Assembly: GCA_021234155.1 (NCBI GenBank)
Contig: JAJEKV010000053.1
Coordinates: 2,422,164 to 2,486,163, forward strand
Direction of reading: 5' to 3'
DNA: 64,000 nt
Source: Isoetes taiwanensis
Taxonomy: Eukaryota > Streptophyta > Lycopodiopsida > Isoetales > Isoetaceae
Part shown: positions 47,801-59,944 of the stretch, in pieces
Numbering within the stretch: position 1 is the first letter of the stretch
Layout of the letters: the number at the start of each line of letters is the position of its first letter
Notes under the pieces: generated by a model
Told to the model about the DNA's origin: nothing
The model's input: only the letters and a program-made list of their open reading frames with translations
The model's database searches: none
Program-made: the position numbers and the translations under genes

Positions 47801-48499
47801 GCTTGGGCTATAATGGAAGAAACCCAGTTAAAGAGGCCGGAATCACCATTAAAGTGCTAATGACCACCTCTTCAATTTCGTTTTTCAAAGACATGAAAAT
47901 AAAAAAGCATCTTTCTGACTATGGGCCAAGCGCTTACGCCTTTGTCGGATCCGGAACATGCAAATCCGAACATTCTTTATCCCAGATTTTCGGATTAGCC
48001 ACCGCCGAGAATAGTCATTTGGTGCCAAGGCCTTTGGCCAGACTGACCAAATATCTGTATTTAGGGCAACCACTATGGAAAGGGCGTCTATTTCCAATAA
48101 AAAAATAGTTTGTTTTATATAATAAAAAACCCAAAGATAAATTCTAAAAAAGGAATCTCTAGCCCAAAGGTTAAAAACCAATAGTTTTCACAAAAAAGAA
48201 GTTTTCATCACGGAAAAATAATTTGGCCCAAAACCACGGAAAACCTTAGCGTATATTCATACGCCAAAAAACCAAAAGTTTTTCAATCAAAAAACAATCA
48301 ATAATGACGGCCGTCGATTATCGAGATATACCCACGATATGCGGGCCATGCCAAAACCAACCCTCCCCTAACGGTGCCCCTTAACGGGGGCAATCCAAAA
48401 AAAAAGCCACCGTGATTTCAATCCCTTGACACTTTCTTCTATTATCTGAGCTTGAATATGCCCTCCTATCGTGCGGTTATAGATGGCATTTGAGACTTC
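44851..48499. other. Intergenic region without a recognised gene
   Basis: AT-rich. The best open stretches are a minus-strand frame at 46320-46574 (RGIGTFINGVAALGVSHLADLP, hydrophobic centre) and a plus-strand frame at 47689-48108 (139 residues); neither has a recognised motif. A GC hairpin lies at 48374-48396. Confidence 0.4.
48374..48396. repeat. GC hairpin GTGCCCC/GGGGCA
   Basis: Imperfect inverted repeat with loop TTAAC(G), followed by CAATCCAAAAA, in the style of 44532-44555 and 51236-51260 (GGGGCAACCCAAAAA). Confidence 0.45.
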
Positions 48500-51112
48500 T
48501 ATTTGCTACAGAAAATGTGCTATCACCTATCCATATTGTGGCTAGATTATATTGTGACTATGCAAACCCCAGTCATGATTATGTATGTTAAGCGGAAGCA
48601 TGAGGGCCCAAAACAATGTAATTCATTGGGCGAGATGCTTAAAGCCTTCTCTGTCATAAATAGAACCTACTATCACTCCGAGAGAAGAGCATAGATCCCG
48701 TTGGATTTGCCAATAATGCGACAAGATATTGTACAGAACCCCAAAACTTTTCAATCCAAAAGCTCGATGCTAATGCTTGGAACTATAGACCAAATAGAAC
48801 CATAGCCAAACCCACAAAACATAGTTCCAATGTGCAAAGATCCGAAAGGCTATGGCAACATTACATGGCCAATTGCAATTATGAGGTAAGATGTCGCCAC
48901 CGGATTCCTCTTGGAAGGACATACTCCTGCAGACATAAACAAGAAAAGATCGATCAAATGCTTTTCGACTAAAGGTATATATCATATAATGTAATTTCTG
49001 GTTCAAAACCGGGTAATTCTTGGATTCAAACATATGCCTTTCATAGATAGTTTTGGCATTATATTATTTGCCCTTAAATTCTTTATTCTCTGATCAAGCA
49101 CCGTGAAAACTAGAAAATTAGATATGCCTTATAATTCATAGATTGAAATAGGCAGCCACCAACATTTGAATGTTTAACGCCATGCAAGATGGAAATGTTG
49201 AGGGTTCAGCCTGGCACTTCTAGTATAGGTTGTGCATACGTTATAATGACATGGGTGATATAGGTAGATTTTGATGCATTGAATCCAAAAAAGTCTACCC
49301 TTTAGATTATTTGGCATGATAGATTGTAATGGCTTACCTTGCAACCTTTTCGACGCATATCCACCGCCAAACAGCCAAGGAAGTTCCATATGCTAAACAA
49401 TGACACAAATATGTTTGCACTTTCATAGCCCCCTGTGATTGTGCCATTTGGCCCGATTATCGATTCATAAACACCGTTGATCCCGCTCCACACCACAATG
49501 ATCCAAACAAGAACTGGCAATCTGCCTTGACAAGTGCCTCGCCCCCATCAAAGTCTTAAGCTCTTGAGGCCCCTTCTTTCTCTTAATTTTTTATGGCGGC
49601 TTCGCTAGAGCCAAGTACAATTTGGCTTCAACTCTGCAACCCTTGCTTCCTCCAATCTCCTCGGCATAAATCCGGTAGCCTCTTCAACCTCATTGAAATA
49701 GAATGACTCGTTGTCTGTATTAGGAAGCGGCTTGAAGGTCTAGAAAGGGACGAGTCTGGCTTATTTCACCATCACTAGGACCTATTGACATAGCTTTATT
49801 CTTTTACCGGATTAAGTAGTGGATTTCTCGAGGCCCTCTTGGATGGAGCTCACACTTTTACTAGCAATTTCATCATTGGCCAATATTAGCTTCGGAGGGA
49901 TTATCAAAGGAACCAAATCAAACACAAGAAAGACCAACCCAAAGGTAATGCTTATGGCTTTGGTCACACTAACAAAGTCTTGCAGAGCAACATTATCATC
50001 ATGTATGCAGCCAAAACCAAAGAAAAAAACACCATATAAGAATTTAAATCTTCCATCCTCCATAACTTTTTCTCGCTTTCACATGCTCAATAGGTCTTAC
50101 AATGAACATGGCCCCAAAGGCTACTAGAGATGGCGGAAAATATGGGCAACTGAGAGCACAAAATAGGAAAGCCGAAAAAAAAATACTCGCAAAGATAAAT
50201 GATTGTTATTATTGCTCCGACAAGCCTTGGTAACCCCCGGAAGCATTCCAACCGTTGGACCTCGGCTTTCCACGGGAAGGTTCTCACACATGAAACAAGG
50301 GTTGCAGTCTTGAAATATGATTCACCATTTGTAGCCACCATTATAATGATACATACCTGCAAATACCAACTGTAAATTACTTGCTGATAAGAACTGCGTA
50401 ATTTTGTTCGAGCTAATCTACTTATTGCACTCATAGGCAAGTTAACAAGACATGCTAAAGTGCTTCAGGTATATGACCTTTACAATAAGAATTGTCATAA
50501 AGAGAACATTACCACTCTGGAACAAAATAAACCATAGTTCATCTATAAGAATGAGAAAATACATCCAACGCACCCTTCAAAATGGAAGCTTCCCAAAGCC
50601 TGAAAATGTTATCATATATGTGTAGATATAGCTTGAGCCTCAACTTTTGTGCTTTATGACTGTATGAGATGAATTTATTCGCATAGAGTTGCTAAAGATG
50701 CTGAGTTCTAAACGAAATCACAACAAATATAGTGGATGAAAATAGAGATGGAGTTATCAGTATTACCAAGTAGAAAGGAAGGTTGGGAAATAACAGATAC
50801 GATCATAAGCCAAAGCACAACATATCCTACAAGATTTTGCATCGCTCCAGCGAATATCAAAGCTGCAGGAGGCCAATAACTTCGAAAAGAAAACCAAAGA
50901 AGCAATCCAACACTATCGCCCCGATCTTTAGCCACCCAAAGAGTATTCATCCGCCTCACGGTTTAACCGGCTTGTTTATGAGAGGGGAATAGCTGCCATA
51001 TGCATAACCAAACTCCTGGAAACCCTTGAAGCCACATAGATGTGACTAAGACAAACCATTTCTTGGCCACCATGCGGGGCAAAGATTTGGCTTCTGCCAT
51101 TTGGTCTGCCAT
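48500..51112 (-). pseudogene. Nodulin-like / MFS transporter pseudogene
   Basis: Minus-strand pieces in the right order for a plant nodulin-like (NFD4-type) membrane transporter. From ATG 51112: KKWFVLVTSMWLQG; 50767-50960 VAKDRGDSVGLL and NLVGYVVLWLM; from 50356 VCIIIMVATNGESYFKTATLVSC and GLPRLVGAIIT; 49812-50063 a hydrophobic segment; 49330-49530 GGYESANIFVSLFSIWNFLG; 48760-48945 VCPSKRNPVATS and SLHIGTMFCGFGYGS; to about 48500 GPSCFRLTYIIMTGVCI. Several frameshifts and an in-frame TAG in the 48.8-kb exon show it is dead or badly decayed. Intron positions with GT-AG remain, so it derives from a genomic, not retroposed, copy. Confidence 0.78.
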
Positions 51113-51235
51113 TGTCGGATTCTCGACCAAGCACCGGCTAGCCGGTTTACAAAGCGGCTGCCCAACAACGGCGGCCACCGTATACTGGTATATACTGGTA
51201 TATGCCTGAAATATGCTATAAACCCATATAAACAA

Positions 51236-51260
51236 GGGTTTGCCCCCCTAGGGGCAACCC
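51236..51260. repeat. GC hairpin, second copy
   Basis: Copy of 44532-44555 including the ATAAACAA left flank; directly adjacent to repeat unit C copy 2 on its right. Confidence 0.6.
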
Positions 51261-51530
51261 AAAAAATATATATATCATTTTTTTAGTCTCTTAAGATGGA
51301 TAAAATAATTTGGGGTTCTTCTCGTAAAGTTTAAGTTAATAAATGGTGCAATCTTTGATAATGAAGCTTGAGTTAGTACATCTTTATGGTATGGATGGCT
51401 TATAGAGGGGCATATAAAAGGAAAAAAAAAAGAACAATTTATAATGTTGAACTTAATCAATGGCCTAGGTTGGATCTACATGGTTATGATAAAATATTTG
51501 AAGTAGAGGCAAAAGACTGGCTCATGTCCT
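51261..51530. repeat. Long repeat unit C, copy 2
   Basis: Matches 32136-32404. Followed by CCATAGCCAGAGCTTCCA, which in the first copy lies beyond the GC-rich insert at 34003-34020, so C and A were originally adjacent. Confidence 0.82.
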
Positions 51531-51987
51531 CCATAGCCAGAGCTTCCAATCTAGGGCATGCAAAACAGAGTGAAAGAGGGTCCTTCCATCTATGGCCCTG
51601 TGTTTGCACTAATAATAATAATAATATGATTAAATCGAGCTTCTTAAGACCCAAAAGGGCATGAAGCTGAAATACAATAAAGTATCAGGTATTGTGCAGA
51701 GTTTTTAACATAAGATGATGCTTATCTATATCAGATATGAATGCTCCGAGACGGAGAGGATCCATCTGCCACAGAGAGAAAAGGTTAGAGTGTTCAGCCT
51801 TATGTCTCCTCTTATTGGATCGTATTGCGTGCATCGAAGAAGGGTATGTTCTTCATCTTCAATCTGGTCGTCTTCACAAAACAGGGATTTTCATCCATCG
51901 ACCTGTTTCGATCCTTAGGTGATGAGAGCTGAGCCTATATCTGGCAATGACTTTCCTGACACGTGGAGATGTTTTCAGATAATCTCG

Positions 51988-54680
51988 GGCAATAGAACAT
52001 CTCGAATATGGATGCATCCTTGGGATTTTCTTTTTGTTGCGAATATGGCAAGCATTGCTCCACCGAGTTGCTCTCGAATATGGATGCATTCTTGTGATTT
52101 TTTTATTTGTATTTTTTTGTTGCGAATCTAGCAAGCATTGCTCTGCTAAATCAGAAGCCACTAGTATTGATTGAGAAATAGGAAGGTCTGTAAATTGATG
52201 AGTATCCAGAAAAAATTGCTTTATTGACAATATGATTGATATAAATTTGCAGCTTTCTTGTTTGACTATGTGGGATACTCTTGACAGCTTTACAATATGT
52301 TTTTTCTCACATACCTCATAGGATGTTATTCGCCCAAAAGCCCAGCATGCCGGGCCTACACATAACATTCTCAGTGATATTTTCAATTAAATCTACTCAG
52401 TCTTTCTGCAAGACCATACAATTTGTACCATGGAGCAAAAACAGAGGCTAACAAACAATCTGTTTTCTAGCTGAAGTTGATCAAGGTTATTTTATTTAAC
52501 ATGATCAAGGTTCTTCATTCTAATTTTATTTAACATATTTTCTACTCATACCACCTCAATGATGCTTTTCAATGAAATCCACCCAGTCTTTCTGCAAGCA
52601 CTTAGCCTTTCTGCAAGACCACAAAACTATTACCATGGAGCAGCTTAGAGACCACTGCTCTTGAAGCTGACATTGATCAAGATTGTCCTTCTTATTTAAC
52701 ATAGATTGTCTTCATATGCTTCACAAAATGTCATCGCCCAAAAGCCTAGCACGCAAAGCCTGCTCATAAGATACTGATGCTTTCAGTTGGATTCTTTCTG
52801 CAAGCCACATAAATATACTGTGGAATAGAAACACTAAGAACAAGGAAAGCCAAACAAACTACATCTCTTGAGTGTCTGAAAAAGGATTCATGCACGCAAA
52901 AGACGTAAGAAAGTTACCTGTTGAATAAAGCAAAGATGTTATCAAATTTGCCATAGATGCTACATACCTTCATTGCATAAACCATCCTTAAAACCAACTT
53001 CTCAACTTCCACAAAATTTTAAGGAACAAATTCTTCAGCTGCATTCTGGAACTTATCTAAAGCTGCTCACAGTTCTAGAAATATATGGGCGAACATAACA
53101 GAAGGAAAGGTCCAATCCTTCATCAAGAGGTTCATTCGGTTACCATCTTGTGATTTTGGAAAGAAAAACAAAAAACTATCTTGGATATCCTATTTCCCAT
53201 CACATTCCCACTATTAATAGGCTTGAAGGCATAGGCAGAAACCCTTTAAAAACCAGATATGAATCCGGCACAGGGAATATTTGTAGAAATTGCTTAGCGG
53301 GTGGAGTTATGGATTCACCCTCAACTTTGCACAAGAACACAAAATTAAACCATGCACTATTCATCAATTGAGAATCTGTGTCCTGGTGCTTTCCTTGTTT
53401 TGAGATCCCTTGTGCCTCATCATTGCAGCACCTTGAAGTGCATGCATGCGGCTGAGTCGCTTCAAGAACTGAATATGAATTAAAATTGAAATTCCCAAAA
53501 GAGAAGAAGCCAAAACTAGATCACATGGAATGACTTTTTGCACCCTACAATGCCAAAGCTGAGCTCCAAAACTGCTCATTTGTACAAACCCTTAATCATG
53601 TGATTCAACATAGAAGCATCATCGTCTGTGCATATTGTCAAAGATTGCCATAACATTCCATTTCAAGAAGCGAATCCAAAAACAACCTATTCCGATGAGA
53701 GCTTTGGGCGTGAAACCTCTTGCAGGCTCCAGAATCCCTGGCGAAAGACCTCCAGAATGCGTGTGGATAAGAACAATGGGACGTGGCACTTCTGAAAAAA
53801 ATTTCCTCGACTATTTTTTTATCCTAGTTTTTCCCCACTCAGGAATCTAAGCATCAAAGGAATCGACTCTTTGTGAAACTGATTTATGGCTATCATGGCT
53901 ACTGTATTATGGCTAAATCATGTGTTATGGCTTTTTGGCCATTAGATTGCAGCACATGTGGGAGCATATTCCCTCCCCTTAAATCTAGAACGCACAAAGT
54001 GAGTCTTTTCCAAGTCAAACCTGCCCCTATTGACCTGGCCATGAGAGGGACATTATTAAGCCAAAGACCATTCCATAAAAGAGTATTTTCAATGCAATAC
54101 ATTACAATAGGAAAACAACAATGAGATACAGTGTAGTAGGAAAAGAATAAGTAGAGCCTGGGGGATCGAACCCCAGATATCCAATGCCCATGCCTTACCT
54201 GTGTTCCACGTTCGGCCCATGCATAGAAGCCATCGAACACATGCCATTGACTACGACTCCAAGATCCAGATGTCAATGGCATGCATTCGATGATCTTATA
54301 CATGGCTCTTTATTCATTTCCTGGGAACCAACAAACACGACTCGTTAGTGAGCTTGGGGAATTGAACCCCAACGCAATACCAATGCTCATTCGAGCATAA
54401 GGGAGATCCCGGTGCAGGGGGTCTCCCTTATGCCCAGGGGAAAAGGCCCTCTTCAACCCTACAGATGTTAGTAAGCAAATGGAAAACGCAAAGCATGTAC
54501 AAGACATAGTATGAAGCAACAGGAGCACATATTCACAGTCTCAGATAATGTACATGTGGCCTGGGGCCACGCATAAACACTGCAAACACAACAGAAAGAG
54601 CGCCTATCAAACTGCATAAACAAAAACACTGGAAACACAACAGAAAGAAGAACGCCTAGTTTATGGTATGTCCAGATGTA
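51988..54680. repeat. Long repeat unit A, copy 2
   Basis: Colinear with 34021-36700, with small indels (for example about 20 extra bases near 54488-54515). Between the common CCATAGCCAGAGCTTCC and this segment there are about 440 bases (51546-51987) absent from copy 1. Repeat B does not follow. Confidence 0.9.
54144..54216 (-). repeat. tRNA-like SINE head, copy in unit A2
   Basis: Identical box B region GGTTCGATCCC (complement at 54162-54172); duplicate of about 36190-36262. Confidence 0.5.
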
Positions 54681-54915
54681 GCCCCCCTAATCACAGCATT
54701 AAGCTGCCGGATTTCCTGCGACAACAAGCACCTGGCCAAGCTCATGTGAGACCTAAAAGCCTGCAGTTCAGATAACGGGGCAACAAACTGTTCCCAGGCC
54801 ATATTGGACATCGCGGAATCTATCGCCATATAAAAGCTAGTCAGCTACCTCCTCAGGATCCTGAGGGAGGCAGCTATTCGACGAGCCTCCATTCCAACCT
54901 GGATGATACTGATGA

Positions 54916-55684
54916 CATATTCAACAAAAATTGGACTTATTCGGATTTAATAGATAGCACTTCAAGGATGCCATTATAAGAATTTATGTATTGTTTAATT
55001 CTTCTTGATTGTTATAATTTTTATAAGTTTTTATTATATAAGTTTATCTTTAAATTAAAATTATAATGGTTGTCAAAGAATAAAATTACTTTTCAAAATA
55101 ATTTTCACTTGAATCTATTTAGAATTAGACATTCAAAAATATAAAATTTTAATTCTCAGTAATTTAACAAATTTAAAATTTGCCAATCATGATAATTTTT
55201 AAATGAAATCTGATGGTTTAATAAGTGATTGACTTAAAATTCATATGAGAATTTCATAATTGATAAGCAATACTTTAGGAAAAGTTTTAAGTTGAAATTA
55301 ATTAAATAATAAAGTTAATGTTTTAATAATAACTATTGAATAATTTATTATTGATGAAATAAAATATAATCAATAAAAAGCTATTTAATTTTTTAAAACA
55401 TAAGTGTAATTAGTTAATTAATTTCAATCTCAAAGATTCTTCTATGAATATTTCTAAAAAATAACATTTTATTTATACAGAGTTTATCTTAGATGAAAAT
55501 TTAATTCTAAATAGATTAAAGCGAAAATAAATCTTATACTTTAGTAGCCATCAATACTCTTGATCTAAAGATAAATTGAACTAATTTTTGAAATCAATAA
55601 GAGTTGAAAATACTTATAATCTTATCATGGCATCCTTGAAGTATATCTATTAGATTTGAATAAGTCCAAATTTTTTTAAATATG
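54916..55684. mobile_element. Foldback-type MITE, copy 1 (about 770 bp)
   Basis: Left end CATATTCAACAAAAATTGGA with GACTTATTCGGATTT and ACTTCAAGGATGCCAT; the right end is its inverted complement (ATGGCATCCTTGAAGT, AATAAGTCCAAATTT). Similarity between arms extends inward well past 60 bases (for example AATCTATTTAGAATTA in both arms), so the element can fold on itself. Very AT-rich, no coding. No clear target-site duplication was identified. A second copy is at 56991-57742. Confidence 0.82.
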
Positions 55685-55897
55685 TATTATATATCTTCAT
55701 GGTTGCAATATAACTATGTACCCACTGCTCATTTCTATATTATGGATTTCAGTTTTAAACTAAGAAAAATGTTGGGAGGGGTGTGGGATGAAGTCTTTGA
55801 CGGGTGAGTTGGGATCATCGTGGTGGAAAATCAACATTGACTTGATAAAATAGTTCAATATAATAGAAATGAAAATAAGAGAGCTTCTTCTCTAGCT

Positions 55898-57906
55898 CTA
55901 GCAAAATCTTGAGAAAGGAATAGAAAGAGGTAATTTAACTAAGCACAAGAGATTATCTGAAGGCTGGGAATTCTTCATGAACCTGACTAAACTAGGATTT
56001 GAAGGATCGCTAAGATAATTCGCGGCTGTAATCTGATTGTAGGATGCGTCATTTCTTGTTGATGGCTGGTCAAACAATACCGCGGTGGAATGGCGTCTTA
56101 CATCATAAACATAGAACCCAATGGCAAAGATGACAACTACAGCTACAACAACAATTCCAACGACGTGCCTTGCTGAAAATAAAATAGAGCACAAGCCTTC
56201 TAAGTCCCAAAAAAAAAGCCTAACCTAGTAATCTAGGTCACATTTTTTCTGAGCATGATTAAACAGTAGCAAGGCATTCTAAATATCGAAGAAAGATGAC
56301 CTCTGTTATTGGACTTTAGTCGGATTAGTCTTATCATACTATTACCACGGTCGGCAACACGCAGCATCCCAGAGCTATACACTAAAGTTTAGTCACTGGA
56401 AAACTGGGCACTCTCCTCAGGACCATCGGCATGACCTGGACGCCTGTGTGACCCACCTGCAATTGTAGTCGCTGCCATTACAATATACAATACTATTAAG
56501 TTTAAGATAGACTTAAACAAATAACAGATTGCAAAGAACTGAAAACTCGTTCATTGGCAGGTCACCAAATGCAACAAATACATCAATAAAACACTTACCA
56601 ATACCGTTAGAAATTTTCCGGATCGCGTAATTTTCAATGTCGGCAACATAGATATTGTTCTCATCGTCCATAGGATGAAAAAAATATAGAGCTTCACTGA
56701 TATCGTCATCCATGTAGCCTGCTTGGCCAGAGGAGTTTCCGGAAAAGAGGTTACTACTCTTGCCTGCAAAATAAAGAGTTGTGTTTTCAATAAAATAAAA
56801 AGAAGTTTCGGTTGTTAAAAAAAAAGTATATCGGTAATGTTATTTATACTTTGTAGACAAGCAAAATCAGCACTTACTTTCTGTGAAGGGATACGATAGT
56901 TTCCATATTTTATTGTGATGTGTGTCAAGCGCTAGAAAATCGCCCCCTGTATAAGACAAAATGGCGTCGAAGCTGCCATTGAGCACTGTCGTAATAGATA
57001 GTACTTCAAGAACACCATTTCAAGAATATATGTACTGTTTGATTCTTCTTGATTGTTATAATTTTTATAAGTTTTAATTATATAAGTTTATTTTTTAATT
57101 AGAACTATAATCGTTTCAAGACTAATTTTCATTTGAATCTATTTAGAATTAGACATTTCAAGAATATAAAAGTTTCAATTTGTAGTGATTAACATATTTA
57201 AAATCTAGCAATCATAATAATTAAATGAAATCTGATGATTTGATAAGCGATTGACTTAAAACTATTATTAGAGTTTCATAATTTACAAACTTTTACACTT
57301 TTAAAAATATTTTAAGAAAAGTTTTAGGTCAAAATTAATTAAATAATATAAAGTTATTGGTTTAATAATAACTATGGAATAATTTATTATTGATGAAATA
57401 AAATATATTGACATTTAATCAATAATAAACTATTTATCTCTTATTATACATAAACGTAATTATTTAATGAATTTCAATCTAAAACTTTCTTTAAATATTT
57501 TGAAAAGAATAGTATTTTAATTATACAGAGTTATCTTAGATGAAAAATTAATTGTAAATAGATGAAACCGAGAATTAGTTTAAAAAGCAACTTTAAACTT
57601 TTATAAGTATCATATTTTTTTATCTAAAGATAAATAGAACAAATTATTAAAATCAATAAGAGCTAAAAATACATATAATTTTATCATGGCATCCTTGAAG
57701 TACATTTATTAGATTTGAATAAGTCTAAATTTTGTTAAATATATCATACTGGTCAAAAATTCCTCCGCAGTAAATGTCTGCTCCCCCTCATGAGCATAAA
57801 CCTCAGGATTTGGATGGGAATCCTGAATCACAGTGCTTATAAAAGATGGACCTATGGTCACAGCAAGATGGCTGGTCTCCCCAGGAGGATTGCCATCGGT
57901 CTCCAT
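55898..57906 (-). pseudogene. NHL-repeat membrane protein gene, interrupted by a MITE and a stop codon
   Basis: Inferred pieces: 57743-57906 (METDGNPPG, TFTAEEFLTSM), 56878-56990 (NGSFDAILSYTGGDFLALD), 56599-56763 (NNIYVADIENYAIRKISNG, a clear NHL repeat), 56346-56456 (RPGHADGPEESAQFSSD, VADRGN), 55898-56172 (hydrophobic GIVVVAVVVIFAIGFYVYD, then a cytosolic tail). Four introns' worth of GT-AG sites, with frame preserved at the three proven junctions. Matches plant NHL-domain proteins, which form a beta-propeller. A foldback MITE (56991-57742) separates the first two pieces, and an in-frame TAA follows FSSD in the fourth. Only about 275 residues remain, shorter than usual, so an upstream part may be missing. 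Function unknown. Confidence 0.72.
56991..57742. mobile_element. Foldback-type MITE, copy 2, left end shortened
   Basis: Same family as 54916-55684: GATAGTACTTCAAGAACACCAT near the left, CATGGCATCCTTGAAGTACA and AATAAGTCTAAATTTTGTTAAATAT at the right. About 30 bases of the left terminal repeat are missing. It lies between coding pieces of the NHL-type gene that read on in the same sense on both sides. Confidence 0.82.
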
Positions 57907-57978
57907 CCCTATCCTGCAACAACTCGTCACCAATACAAAGACATGCTGAAATAAACCAAAACACGGACACAAATAAAT

Positions 57979-58210
57979 CTATACATGCAACAACAAACAC
58001 AACAGGTTAGCCAACTGCCATTGTATGATTCCCGGTGTGGATGGGGATATAATTAACACCATGGTCAGGGATTTCAATATCAGGGCTGAATGATGGATCA
58101 TGGATATCCTGGAAATTGCAGTCCATCTCATCGGGGGGGACTGAGTCATCCCAATATCGGCGGCACTGCCCATTTCGCTCAACGGGCACATAACCTCGGG
58201 GGGAGACCAA
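57979..58210 (-). CDS. Exon-like frame of unknown protein
   Basis: The minus-strand frame reads GYVPVERNGQCRRYWDDSV, DIHDPSFSPDIEIPDHG and NYIPIHTGNHTMAV before a possible GT donor. Composition (Pro, Asp, aromatic) looks protein-like. It may be an upstream exon of the NHL-type gene or the end of the HUH Rep-like element just upstream; no family recognised. Confidence 0.3.
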
Positions 58211-58349
58211 ACAGAATTGTTCTCACATCGATTTTACATACAACAACCGGGATTCAACAAGACCCTCCAAGCGGCCCGAACTCTGTGTTCGTTTACATGA
58301 GCAATATTAGATGGGATTATTTAACTCGCCGCCGTAGTATATTTCCGCT

Positions 58350-58904
58350 TCAAAGATCCCAGCAGATTGTGAACGCCAAACTAGGGGTCAATCTGCGCCC
58401 ACCATGGTAGAACACAAAGTGGGCAGCCTTGTTTAGGAGGTTTCTATTATCCGACACACAAAGATTCTTCGTGTTCCCAGCTCCCTATCTCACGTAAAAA
58501 TCTTTTCCTTTCTCAATCATACTCTCAGATATATTGTGCAAGTGACAGGAGTAATATACTTTCCCTATATCCTTCATGCAGTACCCTAACATGCCCTCGA
58601 AACAATGCAACCTATTGTTCTTCAGGGCCTTGCATACTAAGATAACACCCGCATGCTTAGAGGGCCAATTAAACTCCCTCTTGATAGCATCATTCAATGC
58701 CTTAGGATTCTTGTTAAGAACAGCCTGGACATGCAGGTGATCAGCAGAGGATCCCCTCTCCACGGCAACAATGCCAGCAATATACCTTTTGCTGCAAAAC
58801 GAAAACATGGCATCGAAAAAGCTTCGGGGCACGTCCTGGCCAGACAAGGCCAAGGTGACAGAAGCATCTAAAGCATCCCAGGCCTGTGTTGGTCCGAATG
58901 GCAC
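58350..58904 (-). pseudogene. HUH endonuclease (Rep-like) frame, Replitron-like
   Basis: The frame from about 58904 (GTG in the track; no good ATG) has SVTLALSGQDVP (motif I position), KRYIAGIVAVERGSSADHLHVQAVL with the metal-binding HLH of motif II, and GMLGYCMKDIGKVYY, a motif III with Tyr and Lys as in HUH Rep nucleases. A stop at 58485 is followed in another frame by GRRLTPSLA, as in Rep proteins, so a frameshift is likely. No helicase is seen. The layout recalls the transposon group called Replitrons, which encode a stand-alone HUH nuclease; this placement is inference. Termini not found. Confidence 0.55.
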
Positions 58905-59457
58905 CGAGGGGGCATGGCGAATTGTGGGTCCGAATCACGGGTCCGCCTGCATTTCATTCAATAGGCATACACGCAGGCAAATGCCCACTGGCTTTGAGCT
59001 TTCTGGCAGCCCTCTTCATAGAAGACATGATCAACAGCAGCCTTGCAATCTCTGTGACGAATTCTTAAGCTATTGTGGTGAAGCAAATTTACATGGGATA
59101 CAACAGGTGAGGGAATTCGTAAGGGGAGACAATATCTAAAGGGTTAAAAAACGAACAAGGCACCCACTGGGTTGAAGGACTCAAGGCAAGGTTCTTTGAT
59201 GACGATCTTTAGAGCCGGTGGCAAATTTTTTGAGGAAATTAGGGTGCCACAAAGGTCAGTTTTTTTCGGCGGCCGGAGCGGAGAGCGCAAGAGCTAAACA
59301 AGGCGCAAGGTAGAGAGGGGCGCCGAAACAGGCCTTGTGATGGGAAACAGATGATGAAAGCAGACCGAAAAAAGGATGAAAACAAAGGATTTTGCCAAGA
59401 TGCTAACCTCTGGTATGGTATGTGCAGGTCGCTCCACCCTGGGCGCCCAACCGAACC

Positions 59458-59703
59458 TCATGTACCTGAGAAAGGCCTCCCAGAAAACAGCCAAGCTTGT
59501 GCTGGCACCTCATGCAACCGGATCAACCGGATAAACACCTGATACAACACATAGCCTCCCCGGAAGTAGCATGCTCCTCTGATCACGACACCTGCAGGCG
59601 ACCCCATCCGAATCTCAGGACCCTTCTGCCAGGTAGGTTTCCAAAATGCATCTGTGATGCTACCATCAGAAAAATATTCTTTTGCATACGGATACCTGCC
59701 CAC
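59458..59703 (-). CDS. Exon-like frame of unknown protein
   Basis: Begins after an AG near 59711 (GRYPYAKEYFSDGSITDAFW) and ends near 59480 at a good donor (CTCAG|gtacatgag). The content EIRMGSPAGVVIRGACYF looks protein-like. Same strand as the HUH frame and the NHL pieces. Not recognised. Confidence 0.28.
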   Translation of the reverse strand: MGRYPYAKEYFSDGSITDAFWKPTWQKGPEIRMGSPAGVVIRGACYFRGGYVLYQVFIRLIRLHEVPAQAWLFSGRPFSGT

Positions 59704-59944
59704 ACCTTAGGAAATATTATGTAAGAAAAATAATATTCTTCATCATGCCCACATTATATGTGTAGATAACAAAATTTGTTTACATCTCCATAGAGTCTTC
59801 CTATCTTTAGATGATCTCCTCTAATTCTTCTTGTTAAGTGCATATCCCTGGGCTAGATATTTACTTGTTTGAATGAGTTGCGAGTAAGTTGGTACCCTCG
59901 AAGACCGAGACTAAGTAGGCTTTCGCTGTTGCTCGGATGTGCTA

